NCBI GenBank assembly: GCA_013397435.1
Contig: VZRG01000865.1
Coordinates: forward strand, 65,261 to 129,260
Length of the DNA stretch: 64,000 bases
Reading direction: 5' to 3'
Source: Erythrocercus mccallii
Taxonomy: Eukaryota; Chordata; Aves; Passeriformes; Dicruridae
In this document: piece by piece, positions 24,301 through 35,900 of the stretch
Layout of the letters: every line of letters starts with the position of its first letter
How positions within the stretch are numbered: position 1 is the stretch's first letter
Notes under the pieces: model-generated
What the model saw: only the letters and a program-made list of their open reading frames with translations
Databases searched by the model: none
Told to the model about the DNA's origin: nothing
Program-made: the position numbers and the translations under genes

Positions 24301-25975
24301 TATGGTACAGAAGAGCTGCAGGTAGCTTGACCTGCTCATTATCTTGACAGATAAACTCCAGCATCTTGGGGATCTGCTCAGCATTCAGCTGTTCTGAGTG
24401 TGTATAGATCTGCATATTTTTAAAACTAGCAGGTTTTAATTCCCTTTGGGCTCCAGCCAGCCAAACTGACCTCCCACAAGAGTCAGTCCAAGCTCAGTAG
24501 CTACAGCCAATATGCATATAGTCACTGAATGAAAAACCTGCCAGCTGACCCCCTAGTTAAACAGTCCCTACAATAGAGGCTTGGGATTTGCCAGGGTGGC
24601 CAGTGTTTGCAGGAAGTTCCTGTAAATGTGGGCAGCCTTTTCCTTGTTAACACACGCAGCATGCTCTGTAGCCACGGTGGAGAGGTGATGCGAAACAGGA
24701 TCAGAGCTGGCATCTACCTCTGTTAATATTTCTTTGAGACTTCCTGGGCAAGTTTCCTTCCTGACTTTTCTATGGGCAGGATCAGGGATCCATAGGCTGA
24801 AGAAAAAAACAGAGTTAGCTCTTGGCATTCTTGGCACGGAGCAATCTTTCATCAAGATGGTCTCTGCTGGTACACTGTGCATTGCCTCCATGACTAGCTC
24901 TTCCTGTTCCTCATTGATTCCTCACTTTAATAACTTCCTCTGTTCCTCACTTTCTGCTGCTCTGCTCCAGTTTGCTTCAGCCAAGCTGCTTGCCATGCAG
25001 CATTCCCCACTCCCACTGCCTTTTAGCATTTTCCCCCATCCTTGGCTGTAGAGATGCAGCTGCGTTTGTTGCTTCCACCTCACCTTCTGCCTTTGCCAGA
25101 GGAGTGGAAAAGTCTCTTCTGTTGCTCCTGTGTTTTAATCCTACCTGACAGATCAGCAGAGGAGCTGCTACACTGTGACATTAAGCTGTTTTGTGCACTG
25201 ACAGTGCTGCTGTTGTCCAGCAGAACTGAATGGGAAAATTAACATCCCAAGGGATTTGGCAACAGACACTGGAACACGCTCAAGGAAGTCACCTGCAAGG
25301 TGACAAATCAAGACAGATTTATGCAAAAGCAACAATGCATCTCCAAGCACAGACACTGGCACTCAGCAGATGGCCCACAGGTCACAGGTATCTCCATGCA
25401 TGCCCAAAAGGTCAAACTCTGCCATCTGTCACACTTGCACCTGACAGAAGATACCAATTAAAATCACTACCTGGAATGACAGAGCACAAGGAGACCTGGG
25501 GGAAGATGATCCAGAGCCTGACTTGGGAGTGTGTGACATTTTAGCTCCTACCTGGACACATAGGCCTGCTCTATGAGTACTTGGAGTATGTCTCACTTCT
25601 CCTCCCAAACCAATGGCCTGATACTCAGGAGCACCTGGACAAAAGTCTAGTTAATTTCACAACCCCACCACACTACAAGGGGAAGCAAAGCACAAGGAGC
25701 AATTAAGACTACAGAAAAGAGCTTTTTCTGTGTGGCTCTGAAGATGAAATATACTTCAATTACACCCACTAGCAATGGCTTAATCTGGCTCAATAATCCT
25801 CTGCAGCCTCCAAAAGCAGCTGGTATTTATCACTCCCGTACTACTACATGGGAGGGGAGGTCCCGGAACAAATCAACACCTTGGTTCCAAAGTAACAACC
25901 ATCCTGAGCTACTTGTATGAGAAGCTTGCCCTGGCACCCTCCCTTGCTTATCTGTATGAGATGCTGCAGGACAGA

Positions 25976-25981
25976 TTTATT
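25976..25981 (-). terminator. LANCL2: Candidate poly(A) signal of LANCL2 (AATAAA on minus strand)
   Basis: TTTATT on the plus strand reads AATAAA on the LANCL2 strand, about 880 bases after its stop. I saw no closer canonical hexamer. ATTAAA variants exist further on, at 24926-24931 and 24435-24440. Which is used cannot be told from sequence. Confidence 0.35.
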
Positions 25982-26857
25982 CCAAATCGAGGTCCAGGAA
26001 AGCAGAAGCAGTTATGCTATCCAGGCTCTGCTGCTGGTGGCAGAGGGGGGTTAGCCTGAGTGACTCCACCTGCAGTTTAAGCTTATGGCATGGGATGGGG
26101 CTTTGCAGCCGTAGAGAGAAGCATCTCCACCCTGCTATAATCATCTAACACTAACCAGCTGCAGGTATCGAAGGGAACCTCTCTTTCAGACTGTCAAAGA
26201 ATCCTCCCACAACAGCAGCAAAAGACAAGTCAGATCCCTTCCAACCTGCTAAGTTTCTGAAAATGGAAATGGCCTCATGCCTCTTCATCAAAATAGGCTG
26301 ATTGACCTACACCAGCTTAGCTTGTAAGGACAGTGGAGAAAAAGGCAAAAAAGAAATGAACATAGAAACGTTTTTCGTCTCTTTTTAGAGCTGCCAGCAC
26401 AACAGTGAAGCTGGGCACCGTCCTGCAGCGAACTCTCTGGGTAACCACGCTTCAGAAAGCAACACTGCTCTTGTGAGTCATGCACAAAGGAACAGGACAG
26501 AGATTCACATGGAGACCAGCTTTTGGCTAACAACAAAAGACTCAGATCAACACACAACACCAATAAACGTGCAGAGCATGGCAAAGACCTGAAGAAGACA
26601 AATACAATGGAAAAGAGAAAGTTCAAAACTTGAGTCCTCTGGTCCTCCATCTGAAGGTGTCACTTTAACAGAACTTAAGTGTGGCTTCTCCTGTTCATGC
26701 TCATGTTCATGTTCATGTGACTTCATGGTCCTTTGGGGCAGGAGGGGTGAGAAAAGGGATTTATCCATCTGTCGGTTCAGTGTCAAGTTGGTTCACTATC
26801 AGAGGCACTAAACAGTCTCATCTCTTTTGGCATCAGTTTCCTTTCAAAATGATGGTT

Positions 26858-26973
26858 TTAGCCGTCCTGTTCCACTTTGTTTTCCCTCCTTTGAGGTCTA
26901 AGTTCAAATGCTGGAAACTGGGAAGTCTCCGGTACTGAAATGTCTGAGAGGAAGTGAATGGCTCCAGCCATGC
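26858..26973 (-). CDS. LANCL2: LANCL2 last coding exon
   Basis: It was found by the conserved MAGAIHFLSD and FPAFEL blocks after a TTTTAG acceptor. It completes Gly419 and adds 37 residues, ending at TAA (26860-26858). After FPAFEL the tail reads RPQRRENKVEQDG, 13 residues where human has DSSKRD. Frame and length close exactly with the other exons. Confidence 0.93.
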
Positions 26974-29900
26974 CTAAAACACAATGAGAAGAACTTTGCG
27001 CACATTAAAATAGCACAGCTGACAGCAGAGGCAACAGCACCTGTCTGAACACCTCCCTCACTAGGTTCTTTTTTTAAAGAGGTGAACTTAGCCCTATGGA
27101 AAGGCAAGTTCTCTGTACTTCGCCCAGGAAACCAAATTTTATTTGAAAAGATCAAAGGCAAGAACTAAGATGTCTAAGCTGACATTCCTTCAACTGAACA
27201 ACCTCAATCCTATTTCAAATTAAGAAAAAGTTAATCCAAACTTGGACTGTCCTTCCTAGTTTGAGCCACTCTTGCTTGCCATTTCACTGGTTAAAAGAAA
27301 AAGCCAAAACTTTATTCAACTTGTGAAGTACAGATTCATTTCCTCACTATTGATGAAGAGGTCATCCAGAGCCCAAAGTGCATCACCCAGCAGAACTCAT
27401 AGGGTGACAGACAAGAGAGGCAATCATACAAATACAAGTTCAGTTTTATGATCAAGCTAAAATCCTATTTTATAAACAGCTATGCACATATAAAGAAACC
27501 TTTCTGAATTTCAGTATCTGATGGAAACAAAAAACTTAGGACAATTCCATAAGATGCACATGCAACTTCTGTTCAAAGCACGCATGTACAGGAAGAATTG
27601 GACAACTGCAAGCACAATTTTGGCTACAAAAACAAAGCCCAAAGTTAAGAGGTTTTTTAATCTTAAATATGAGACTTCTAAATTTTTCTAAAAAAATTCC
27701 AGACAATTAAAAACTAAAATAAAAGCTGTATGTCAACATTAAAGCACAAATCATCCTGCTGGTTGCACTGTTTCACCTCAACAAATTCAAAGCTTTTATA
27801 CAATAGATTGTATACATGCTTTTTCTCCCTATAAGAGCATGCAAGGGTGCTCTCAGGAATAGGAATACTTATGCTTTTTTTCCTTTAAGCATTAAGACAT
27901 TAACTCTGTATTTAGAAGGGCTGCATATAAACTCTTGCTCTCTTGTGTTCATTCACGACCTGGATTATTAATTTGCAAATATCCCTGCTTGGCTGCTGTA
28001 ATTTCAAATATCGGCAGCAGGTGGCACACGAGGCTCGTTGTTGATGGAGCAGCCAGGCGCTACCTTAAATCTCACTTAGATCTGTAATTCCTTGCTACTG
28101 ACTCTGTAACGTGAGGATGATACAGGGACTAGAAAATAAGCTACATTAAAGAAAATAGAAAGCTCTAAGAATGTATCTGGTAACATCTTGGAACTTACAG
28201 ATTTGGAACTTACATTGCTTTCCTGTTCAAGTGATTCAGGTTCATATTAAAACTACCCTTTTCTTGGTTGAGTATGGCACCAGAGAAGGCCTAGATCTGA
28301 CAGCTAGCAACTAATTTGAGACCCTCTACCCATAGCTGCTCCTCTGCCCAGTCGATCTGAAAAACCACCTGTGACGAAACTGTTGCCTGAACTTCTGCTT
28401 GCTTTCAACCAATCTGCATCAGCACGGCAGAATTTTATTCTGGAGTAACACTGGCACTGGTTTTACATTCAAACTGCTGAAATGAAACTAGGAGTGTAAG
28501 TTGTGATAGTGAAAGATTTTTCTTTGTCCTTTTCTACCCCCTGCCACCCTGCTGCCTTTTAGGCAGAGGTGATGGTATAGGGGGGGATTTAATAGTGGAG
28601 GAAACCACCAAAGACTTCCCAACGCATGTGCCAAAATTGCAAGGATGCCCCTCTTTCCTGTAGTACAAAACCGTTTGCAACACCATCATTTTACCTTCAA
28701 AGAGGGAATAAGGTCGGTCAGGAATACGACATCCATGTGCACCATACTCCAAACACCATTCAGCAAACTGGGGAACACATTAAAAATATATTTTTATTCA
28801 AGACTGTTAAATGCAAGCTTGAGTATCTGAATATCATTAATAGGTACAAAATGTGAAGAGGTGTAAGCAGACACACAACAAATAAATCACTGAGATCAAT
28901 CTGTCCTTCAACCATGACAAGGCTGCAATCAGGTTTTAAAATATGTATTTGCATAGAGTGAGTTTCAGTTCCATAACAATGTAATAATAGGTGGGCTAGA
29001 CATCTGCTTTTTGTAAATCAACCCTGCTACATGCCAAGGAAAAATGCTGTAATAACAGATACACTCAGTCAAAATTTTACTAATACTGTATCAGTCTCTC
29101 ATCTCTTTTGGTGCTTAATTTATCCACAAACTCAGGACTAACAGCTGTTAAATGCATTTTGGTTTTCTTTCGTTACTGTGCGCCAATTTAGAGTATAAAA
29201 TCTTCAGCTATCATTAATTAGTTTTATTTAATTTTTTCTCCCCAAGCCTCATGAAAAATCATTATAAATACAGTTAGACAATTACGGTCATCAATATTTT
29301 GTTGCAGGAGATGGATTACCTTTAAAAAGAATTAACAGTGTCTTTCTCATATTTGATCAGCACTGCTGCAGTAGCTACAGTAGACACACATGACTTATGA
29401 ATCACACCTGGATCAATTCAGTAACAACCAGCTACTTCTCCTGTGTGGCTCCCCAGAGCATTAGGGGGGCACAAGTTCCCCTGGAATTTCTGTGCTTGGA
29501 TGCAAACTACTGAGTTTGAACTGCTTGTTCAAAAACATGCAAAGCAAACAACTGAGAAGTCTCTCCTTGCTTCCCCTACAATTTGGCCTACCTGCTAGCA
29601 AACACACCAGCCTAACTAGAGGGTGCCCCAGCCGTATAGGTGGGGCTCTATGGGGTGTAAGCATGATCCCAAAGCCATCAGTCTGTTCATTAGAGGGAAA
29701 TGGGTGGTATCTCCTCTCTTCCTCCCTTCCCCATTCTGTTCTGTTTAAATATTTAGTGGGGAATGCATTCTTCTTGTCTTGACAGAGGTATGTGCACGTG
29801 TGTCTTCAGGCAACACAAGGAAAAGCCACAAACATGAACATTGTGATTAACACTGTTATTAAGAACTGATTAAACATTTTTGGGCACCCTCTGGGTATAA

Positions 29901-32900
29901 ATCTCCAAACTATGGTTTAATTCTCCCATGTAATCCTGTCGTAAATGTGAGAACCAGACATGTTTATGGCATGTTTCTAAGCAATTCTAGCAACATCCAC
30001 ATCTGATTGCACAATGGCCTTTATTATTACTTCCAGCCTGGGAACTGCAACAGAAATTTAAAAAATGCACCCTAGGCTATGAAAAACAACCATCATTTGC
30101 AAGTTCATAGCTTCAGCACAACCCAGATCCAGTAAGCCAAAGTACATTTGTTTAAGTGACGAGGGGGGCAAGGGGGGAGGAAAAAATACCTTAGGAAGAC
30201 ATCTGATATTATTTGTCAGACTGGGCATGCTTGCCACCAACAGTGGCAATCACAAGTCTGAACAGCACAGGGCTCAACGCACTGTTACCCGGAACCCAGG
30301 ATACCACAGCCCCTCTCTCCTCTTACAGACAGGCCAGTGAGGAGCATCTCAGCCTCCTGGGAGCCTGTCTGATAATCTGAGAGGAAAGCTGTGAAGATGA
30401 AAGTGTGAAGCACAAAACAGGGGTCTCCTCTATTCAAATTCTTGTGGTTGAGTTGTGAAACAAGTTTCACGGCTTTTGTGAGGTAACCAGGGATTCTAGG
30501 CAAGATTCCTTCCCCTGGGCCTGATGTTTTCATGTGAAGAAGCACTCCTGGGAGGGAAGCCATCTTGTTCTCCAGTTACATGCCTCTAGATACCAACATA
30601 ACTGCATGTTTGCTTCCCTGCATGCTCTGGCTCAGAAAGAAAAGATTTCAAGAATGCCAGAAAGGCAAATTCCTCTGCCTGTTTCAAGATTTCCCCTGGA
30701 AGGGGATGCTGAAGAGTGGTAGAGTGGCTGCAAATTCGCTGCCTATGGTGGGCACCTCCAGCAGTCTTTGGCCACTGCATTACAACTTCCTTCTTAAATG
30801 GATTTCAGGTACGTAACTGAGTCTCTTCCTTCTTCTGGCTCTGAGAGATATATTTGCTTTTCTCTACTCAAGTGTGGACGAACACCAGGGCTCTCTTGGG
30901 CTAGAAATGCAGTACCAACAGGAGCTGCCAATGCTGCAGAAGGTGTGCTAGCATGAAGGATGACATGGAAGTTGACAGCAGTGCTGCCAGCAATGCCTGC
31001 AGGGTGCTGTGGCTCACACATCAGCAGTGGCTGACTCCATGTGTAATAAAGTCACATATATGCTGTGGGAGTAATAGGGTTTTACTTCAATCTCTAGGAT
31101 GCAGGTATGTCTACAGGTGTTCTCATAGCATGATGCTTTGGTAAATGTGAGACAAGCAGCAGCTTTTTAAAGCTCTGCTGACAGAGGACAGGCTGACTGT
31201 AGAGATGAATACAATAATTTTACATATGGCCAATATTCACAAAAGAGCACCTAGGAAGCAACTCATCAAATTTCATCTGCAATACTTTGTAAAAGGTCTC
31301 TGCTAAAAAGCTGTGTACACAATATGAAACCTCATGTCAGTGAATTAAGCTGGAAAAAAAAATCCAACAAACCAAACTGAAGTCTTACAAGGTACGGAAA
31401 CAGGCAGAGAAAGCCTTCTCCTTCATTAACTTCAGTAACTGCTAGCATAGTCAAGAGCTGAGCAGAACTTAGACAATTCCAGTGGAAAAATTCTGAATGT
31501 GTTTCTCCGCAATTGTAGAGAACTCCAAGTGAGCAATTTAATAACTGCAATTCAAAGCTCTAAAAGCCCCAAATAGGCACTAGTCTGAAAACAAGTAATT
31601 ACAAACGACTACAAACAGTATTGCTTGAGGACCTGAGGAGAACAGTGGATCTCTCAGTGGAATAATTAGCACCACATAACATCAGTCCATTATTGTTCAG
31701 GCAGGCTAATGTTCAGGCTCTTATTTTTTTCTGAATATATTTACTTCCTCCCCTCCTATAGAACATTTGTGTTTCATTCTGCTTATTAACATAGTGCTTG
31801 CCTCACATACCCTGTTGAAGTTGTCCAAAGTGTGAGTAAAGTGGAGCAAGTGATGGGCCGTGTTATCCCACCCAGTGTCCCAGCCAGCCCAGTGCACATC
31901 AGCCCACTCCCACCCCAGTTTACCCTTGCACGGACACTGGGATGTGAAAGGGAACAGTGATTTTGTTGTGATACTGCAGAGCTCACCTTGCAAGCTCGGT
32001 AGAGGTACTTTCTGTCCTGAGTTAGGTTATAGAGAGACAAGAAGGAGTAGCCATTGCCAGCAGTACCATGGCAGATCCCATACCCTTTTCTCAATAAACC
32101 TCTCTGCCAGATGACATCGCTGCAATCCATAGCATCTTTTAAGTATTTATCTTCTTTAAAAGTCTATGGAATAGAAACAGAGAATAAACACACATCAATT
32201 GAAGTACTAATGAAAACAAAAGGAAGCTGCCCCTGAGAGATGTTTTACTGTTTGTGTGGGGTTTTTCCATATAAAATTTATTTTGAATTTCAATAATCAA
32301 TTCTTCATACTCTTGTCTTTCTTTTCTTACTAAGTTGTTTCTCCTCTCCCTGCATGGTAAAAAGAAAAAACTTTTCAGGTTTTTGTTTCCAAAATTAGGA
32401 CTCCAAAGAAAAAAACCTCAAGTTCAAGGCCTTTGGTTCTAAAACCTATAATCTATTTGAAGGGTATGTGGTCCTTTTTTCTTCATTTTCTATTCCCAAA
32501 CCAGAATTTGAAAATACAGAAATGTGATGCTGCCTCCAAGAAATGTAAAACAGAATACTGAATATCAAATCTGGTCCTAAATGGATGGTCTGGTCTTCAT
32601 GACTAATTCTTCCTGGTTATTCACTGTCTGCCTTCAATTCCATGCAAAAAATGCACAAGAACATCTCTTTACATAGCACAGGACTCTTTTCTTTGTCACA
32701 AATACAAGCAGGAACCCTACACTGCCTTTATGAGTGCCTGTATTAGTGTATTTATATAGTATATACTCAGAAGCAGCAGTCAGTTTCAGCAAAGGAACAC
32801 TTTTGCAAAGTTTACGGCAACTGAAATGCACTTTAAACCTAGAGGGCTAATCCAGAAAGCAGCAAACAAATGCAAGTAGTTTAGCTGATTAACACCAGAA

Positions 32901-35900
32901 TTCCACCTTTTTAAAGCCACTTTGTTGCCTAAGTCACTTTACAGATCAACCAACAAACAAAACCTCAAACCACCACCACCAAACCCTACCAAAATAACTC
33001 CAACAAAACAAACCTGTTGCACTACTGTAGACTTAGTCCTTTGGAGATGGTATCCCCTGTCAAACTATTTAATAAGATAACAGAAGCAATCAACATGCAA
33101 GATTCTTAAATTCACATGCTTGATAAAGGAAGTGCCTCTCTCCAATCAGGGCTTGCCAGCTACTCAGTTGTAATATTTTGAATTAAGGCCTGCCAACAGC
33201 ACTTGATTTCCAGGACAAACACTGCTGTCTGTTATCACAAGTCCTGTGCCTGGCATGAAAGCATAGCCAGCAAAACACATGCCAATTTTTTTCTTTCAGT
33301 GCTTCAAAAAGCAGAATATAAAGAATAATAGAAAAACATCTTATGTTTCATCACCTTAAACACAGAAAGAGGCCAAAAAAGACACTTTTGAACTTGCTCC
33401 TATCCCTCTCACCTCCTGCAAAACATTTTGTTCCAGGGAAAAGCATCACATTGACAAAGAAGGGGAGAGTGGAGAAGTGTTAAGTCAATCTCCTACCACA
33501 GTCCAAAGAAAAAGCAACTGCGACTGCTGTTACATGCAGCAATGTTGTAAGAAATTGAAAGTTCACATTTCAGGTAGAAGCATAAGTAATTATTCCATAA
33601 ACGAAGCCTGCTTTTCATCAGCCCACCTAGATGCCAACCAAGGAATCTGTCAAGGAGGGCTGTAAGCAAGACCAAATTTGCATAAATTTAATTAAATGGC
33701 ATACTTTCAAATGTCATGCAAATCAAAAGCACACAAGAAGACAGGTAGCAAACCTAGTTAAGAATGGAGAAAGGCCAACAACCGGCTTGTGGTGGCTCAG
33801 CAGTTTTCTTTATGCCCTGAAAGAGGCCTGGGATCTTGGCTCTGATGTTATGTTCTCAAGAGTTATATCTTAATAAAGGAGTAGTTTATGGAAGACATTC
33901 TGTGGCAAGGCATATGAACCTATACTTTTGAAAACCAACATAATTGTTAAAACTCCTGGGATGAAGATTCAAAGAATTTAGGCCAATGTTATCATACCCA
34001 GGACTCTGATGCCAAAATGTTTAAATATATATCTCTTTTTCAAGAAAGCCTAGTAACTGCTAGTGCCCTGAGAAGCAATTTTACCCACTTATTTTCTCTT
34101 TAAAACACACCAATGTAAGTATTCTGAGATTTTTAGGTGTCTAGTTTGAGATTCTTACTCAAAAGCCTGGGTTTAGAAAGATACTAAATTAAAGCCTTGC
34201 AAACAAACAGGCCTGCATACAAGCTCTTGGTAAAGACAGAGGTATATAAACACGTATATATATATATATATTTATATATATATGTATTTTAGAGCTTGGT
34301 GCTAATTACACCAAGGTTGTGGGTATGATCCCCACATGGATCACTCACTTAAGGGTGGGACTCAATGATCCTTGTGCGTTCACTCCAACCCAGAATATTC
34401 TGTGAATCTGTGAAATCTATGAACACAGAATCATTCACCTTATAAGCTTGCATGAGCATGTGGATGACTCCAGGGGCACCATGGCACCAGTGAACCAGTC
34501 TGTCAGTCTCATTGCTCAGCGATGATGGGTAATTTCCAGATCGGAATTTTTTATGACGTACGTAGTCAATGCTTGGCTTCACCAGCTCTGTCAGGGTCTC
34601 GTGGTCCACATTTGCAATTGGCTGAAGAAAACATTAAAATAAACATCACTAAACACATCAACAGAAGTAGCAACCAATTGTGTATCAACACTTAATTCTA
34701 CAATCTGTTTTCAAGTATCCTACATACGTACCCTTGATCCAAATACTGTGAATCACATCCTACAGATTTAATTAATGCCTGCTTATTACACCCTAGTGAA
34801 GAGCATTTTTACAGTCATTGCAGAGACAAAGAAATTGGGGCACCAAATTGTTACCTGTCTTAATAGAGGTGACACAGTAAGACTACGGAAGAACTGAGAA
34901 CAGTATGAAGACTCCCAGACCTCTCTTTGTAACTTAAAATAGGGTAAACACTTACAGGAGAAAGACAATTTTGTACATATGGTGTTCATAATACACACTT
35001 CCAACATATTGGGTTACACATTTTGTTTTAAAAAGAACTATTTCCCAGCAAATGAAGGAAAGTATATAGCAGCACACCTGGCAAGAGATTTCTGAATGTC
35101 AAAGTTTTCCATCATAAACAAAGCTCCCTGAAACTATGGGCTAAAAATCTGCATTTCCAATTTCAGAAGGAATAGCTACCTCACCAAACACTTAAACATC
35201 TTTGTACTACAAACTCATCCTTCAATTGTTCTTAGGAATTTTTTTCCTAGTTTAATTTACATCCTTGTCAAATGGAGAATCCTCCTGCATGTTCGTTGTA
35301 ACTAAAGGTTTAGAAGCCAAGTAACTGTTGTGTCTGCAGTTGCTCTTGGTTGGCATTCCCTCTGCTACCAGCCCATTTTCCACCATTTTAACAGTGGAGC
35401 TCTGTTTTTACACAATCTATAGGATTTCTGGCATTTCTGCAAGCTGTGGGAACAACCACAGGCACTGGAGCCTACAGCAGCCTAATAACTGAGCTTATTT
35501 TTTTAAATAACTTGTCTTTATTACTGATTCAATGTCATAAAATTCCATGGTTTCCCACCAACTCCAGTACATTTGTATTCAACAGGTGAGCACAATTCTA
35601 CAATTCCAAGTCTGACAGCCAAATGAAAACTTTCAACAGCTCCATTTTGAGTAACCTGAAGAAACCACAAACCTCCATTTCTCCTCAGCCAGAAAACCTC
35701 TGCCAGACTTCTTCTAATCTACCAGGTCCCTCAAGCTGACTCTTGCACTTTTCTGAGTGGAACAGAAATGTTCATGATGCTCATCAGAAGTACACCTGAA
35801 TACAGAGCAGCTTGTCATAAAAACCCCAAATCTAATCAGCCCTCACTCAGAACCCTCCCTGTGAGGTAGGGAGGCTTCAGAGGAATGTTTGTTTTGACAC

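Larger units (their letters stand above)
20401..26857. other. Region between the convergent 3' ends of VOPP1 and LANCL2
   Basis: No conserved protein was recognised here. The right part probably includes the LANCL2 3' UTR, read on the minus strand from 26857 downward, and the left part may include more VOPP1 3' UTR. GC content is higher than in the flanking introns between about 21450 and 22190. The region contains two long minus-strand open frames (21402-22190 and 23521-24219) and a perfect hairpin at 24265-24300, described separately. Confidence 0.6.
32164..34438 (-). other. LANCL2: LANCL2 intron 6 (2.3 kb)
   Basis: Its 5' end, next to exon 6, is occupied by an antisense SINE (about 34290-34421) and an adjoining TA microsatellite. 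The rest is unremarkable A/T-rich sequence with C/A-rich simple stretches near 32950-33010. Confidence 0.8.

Noticed and set aside
26547..26786. Frame with a His-Glu repeat (26700 region)
   Set aside because: It comes from a short degenerate TTCATG/CTCATG simple repeat at about 26694-26718 in the LANCL2 3' UTR region, with no homology.
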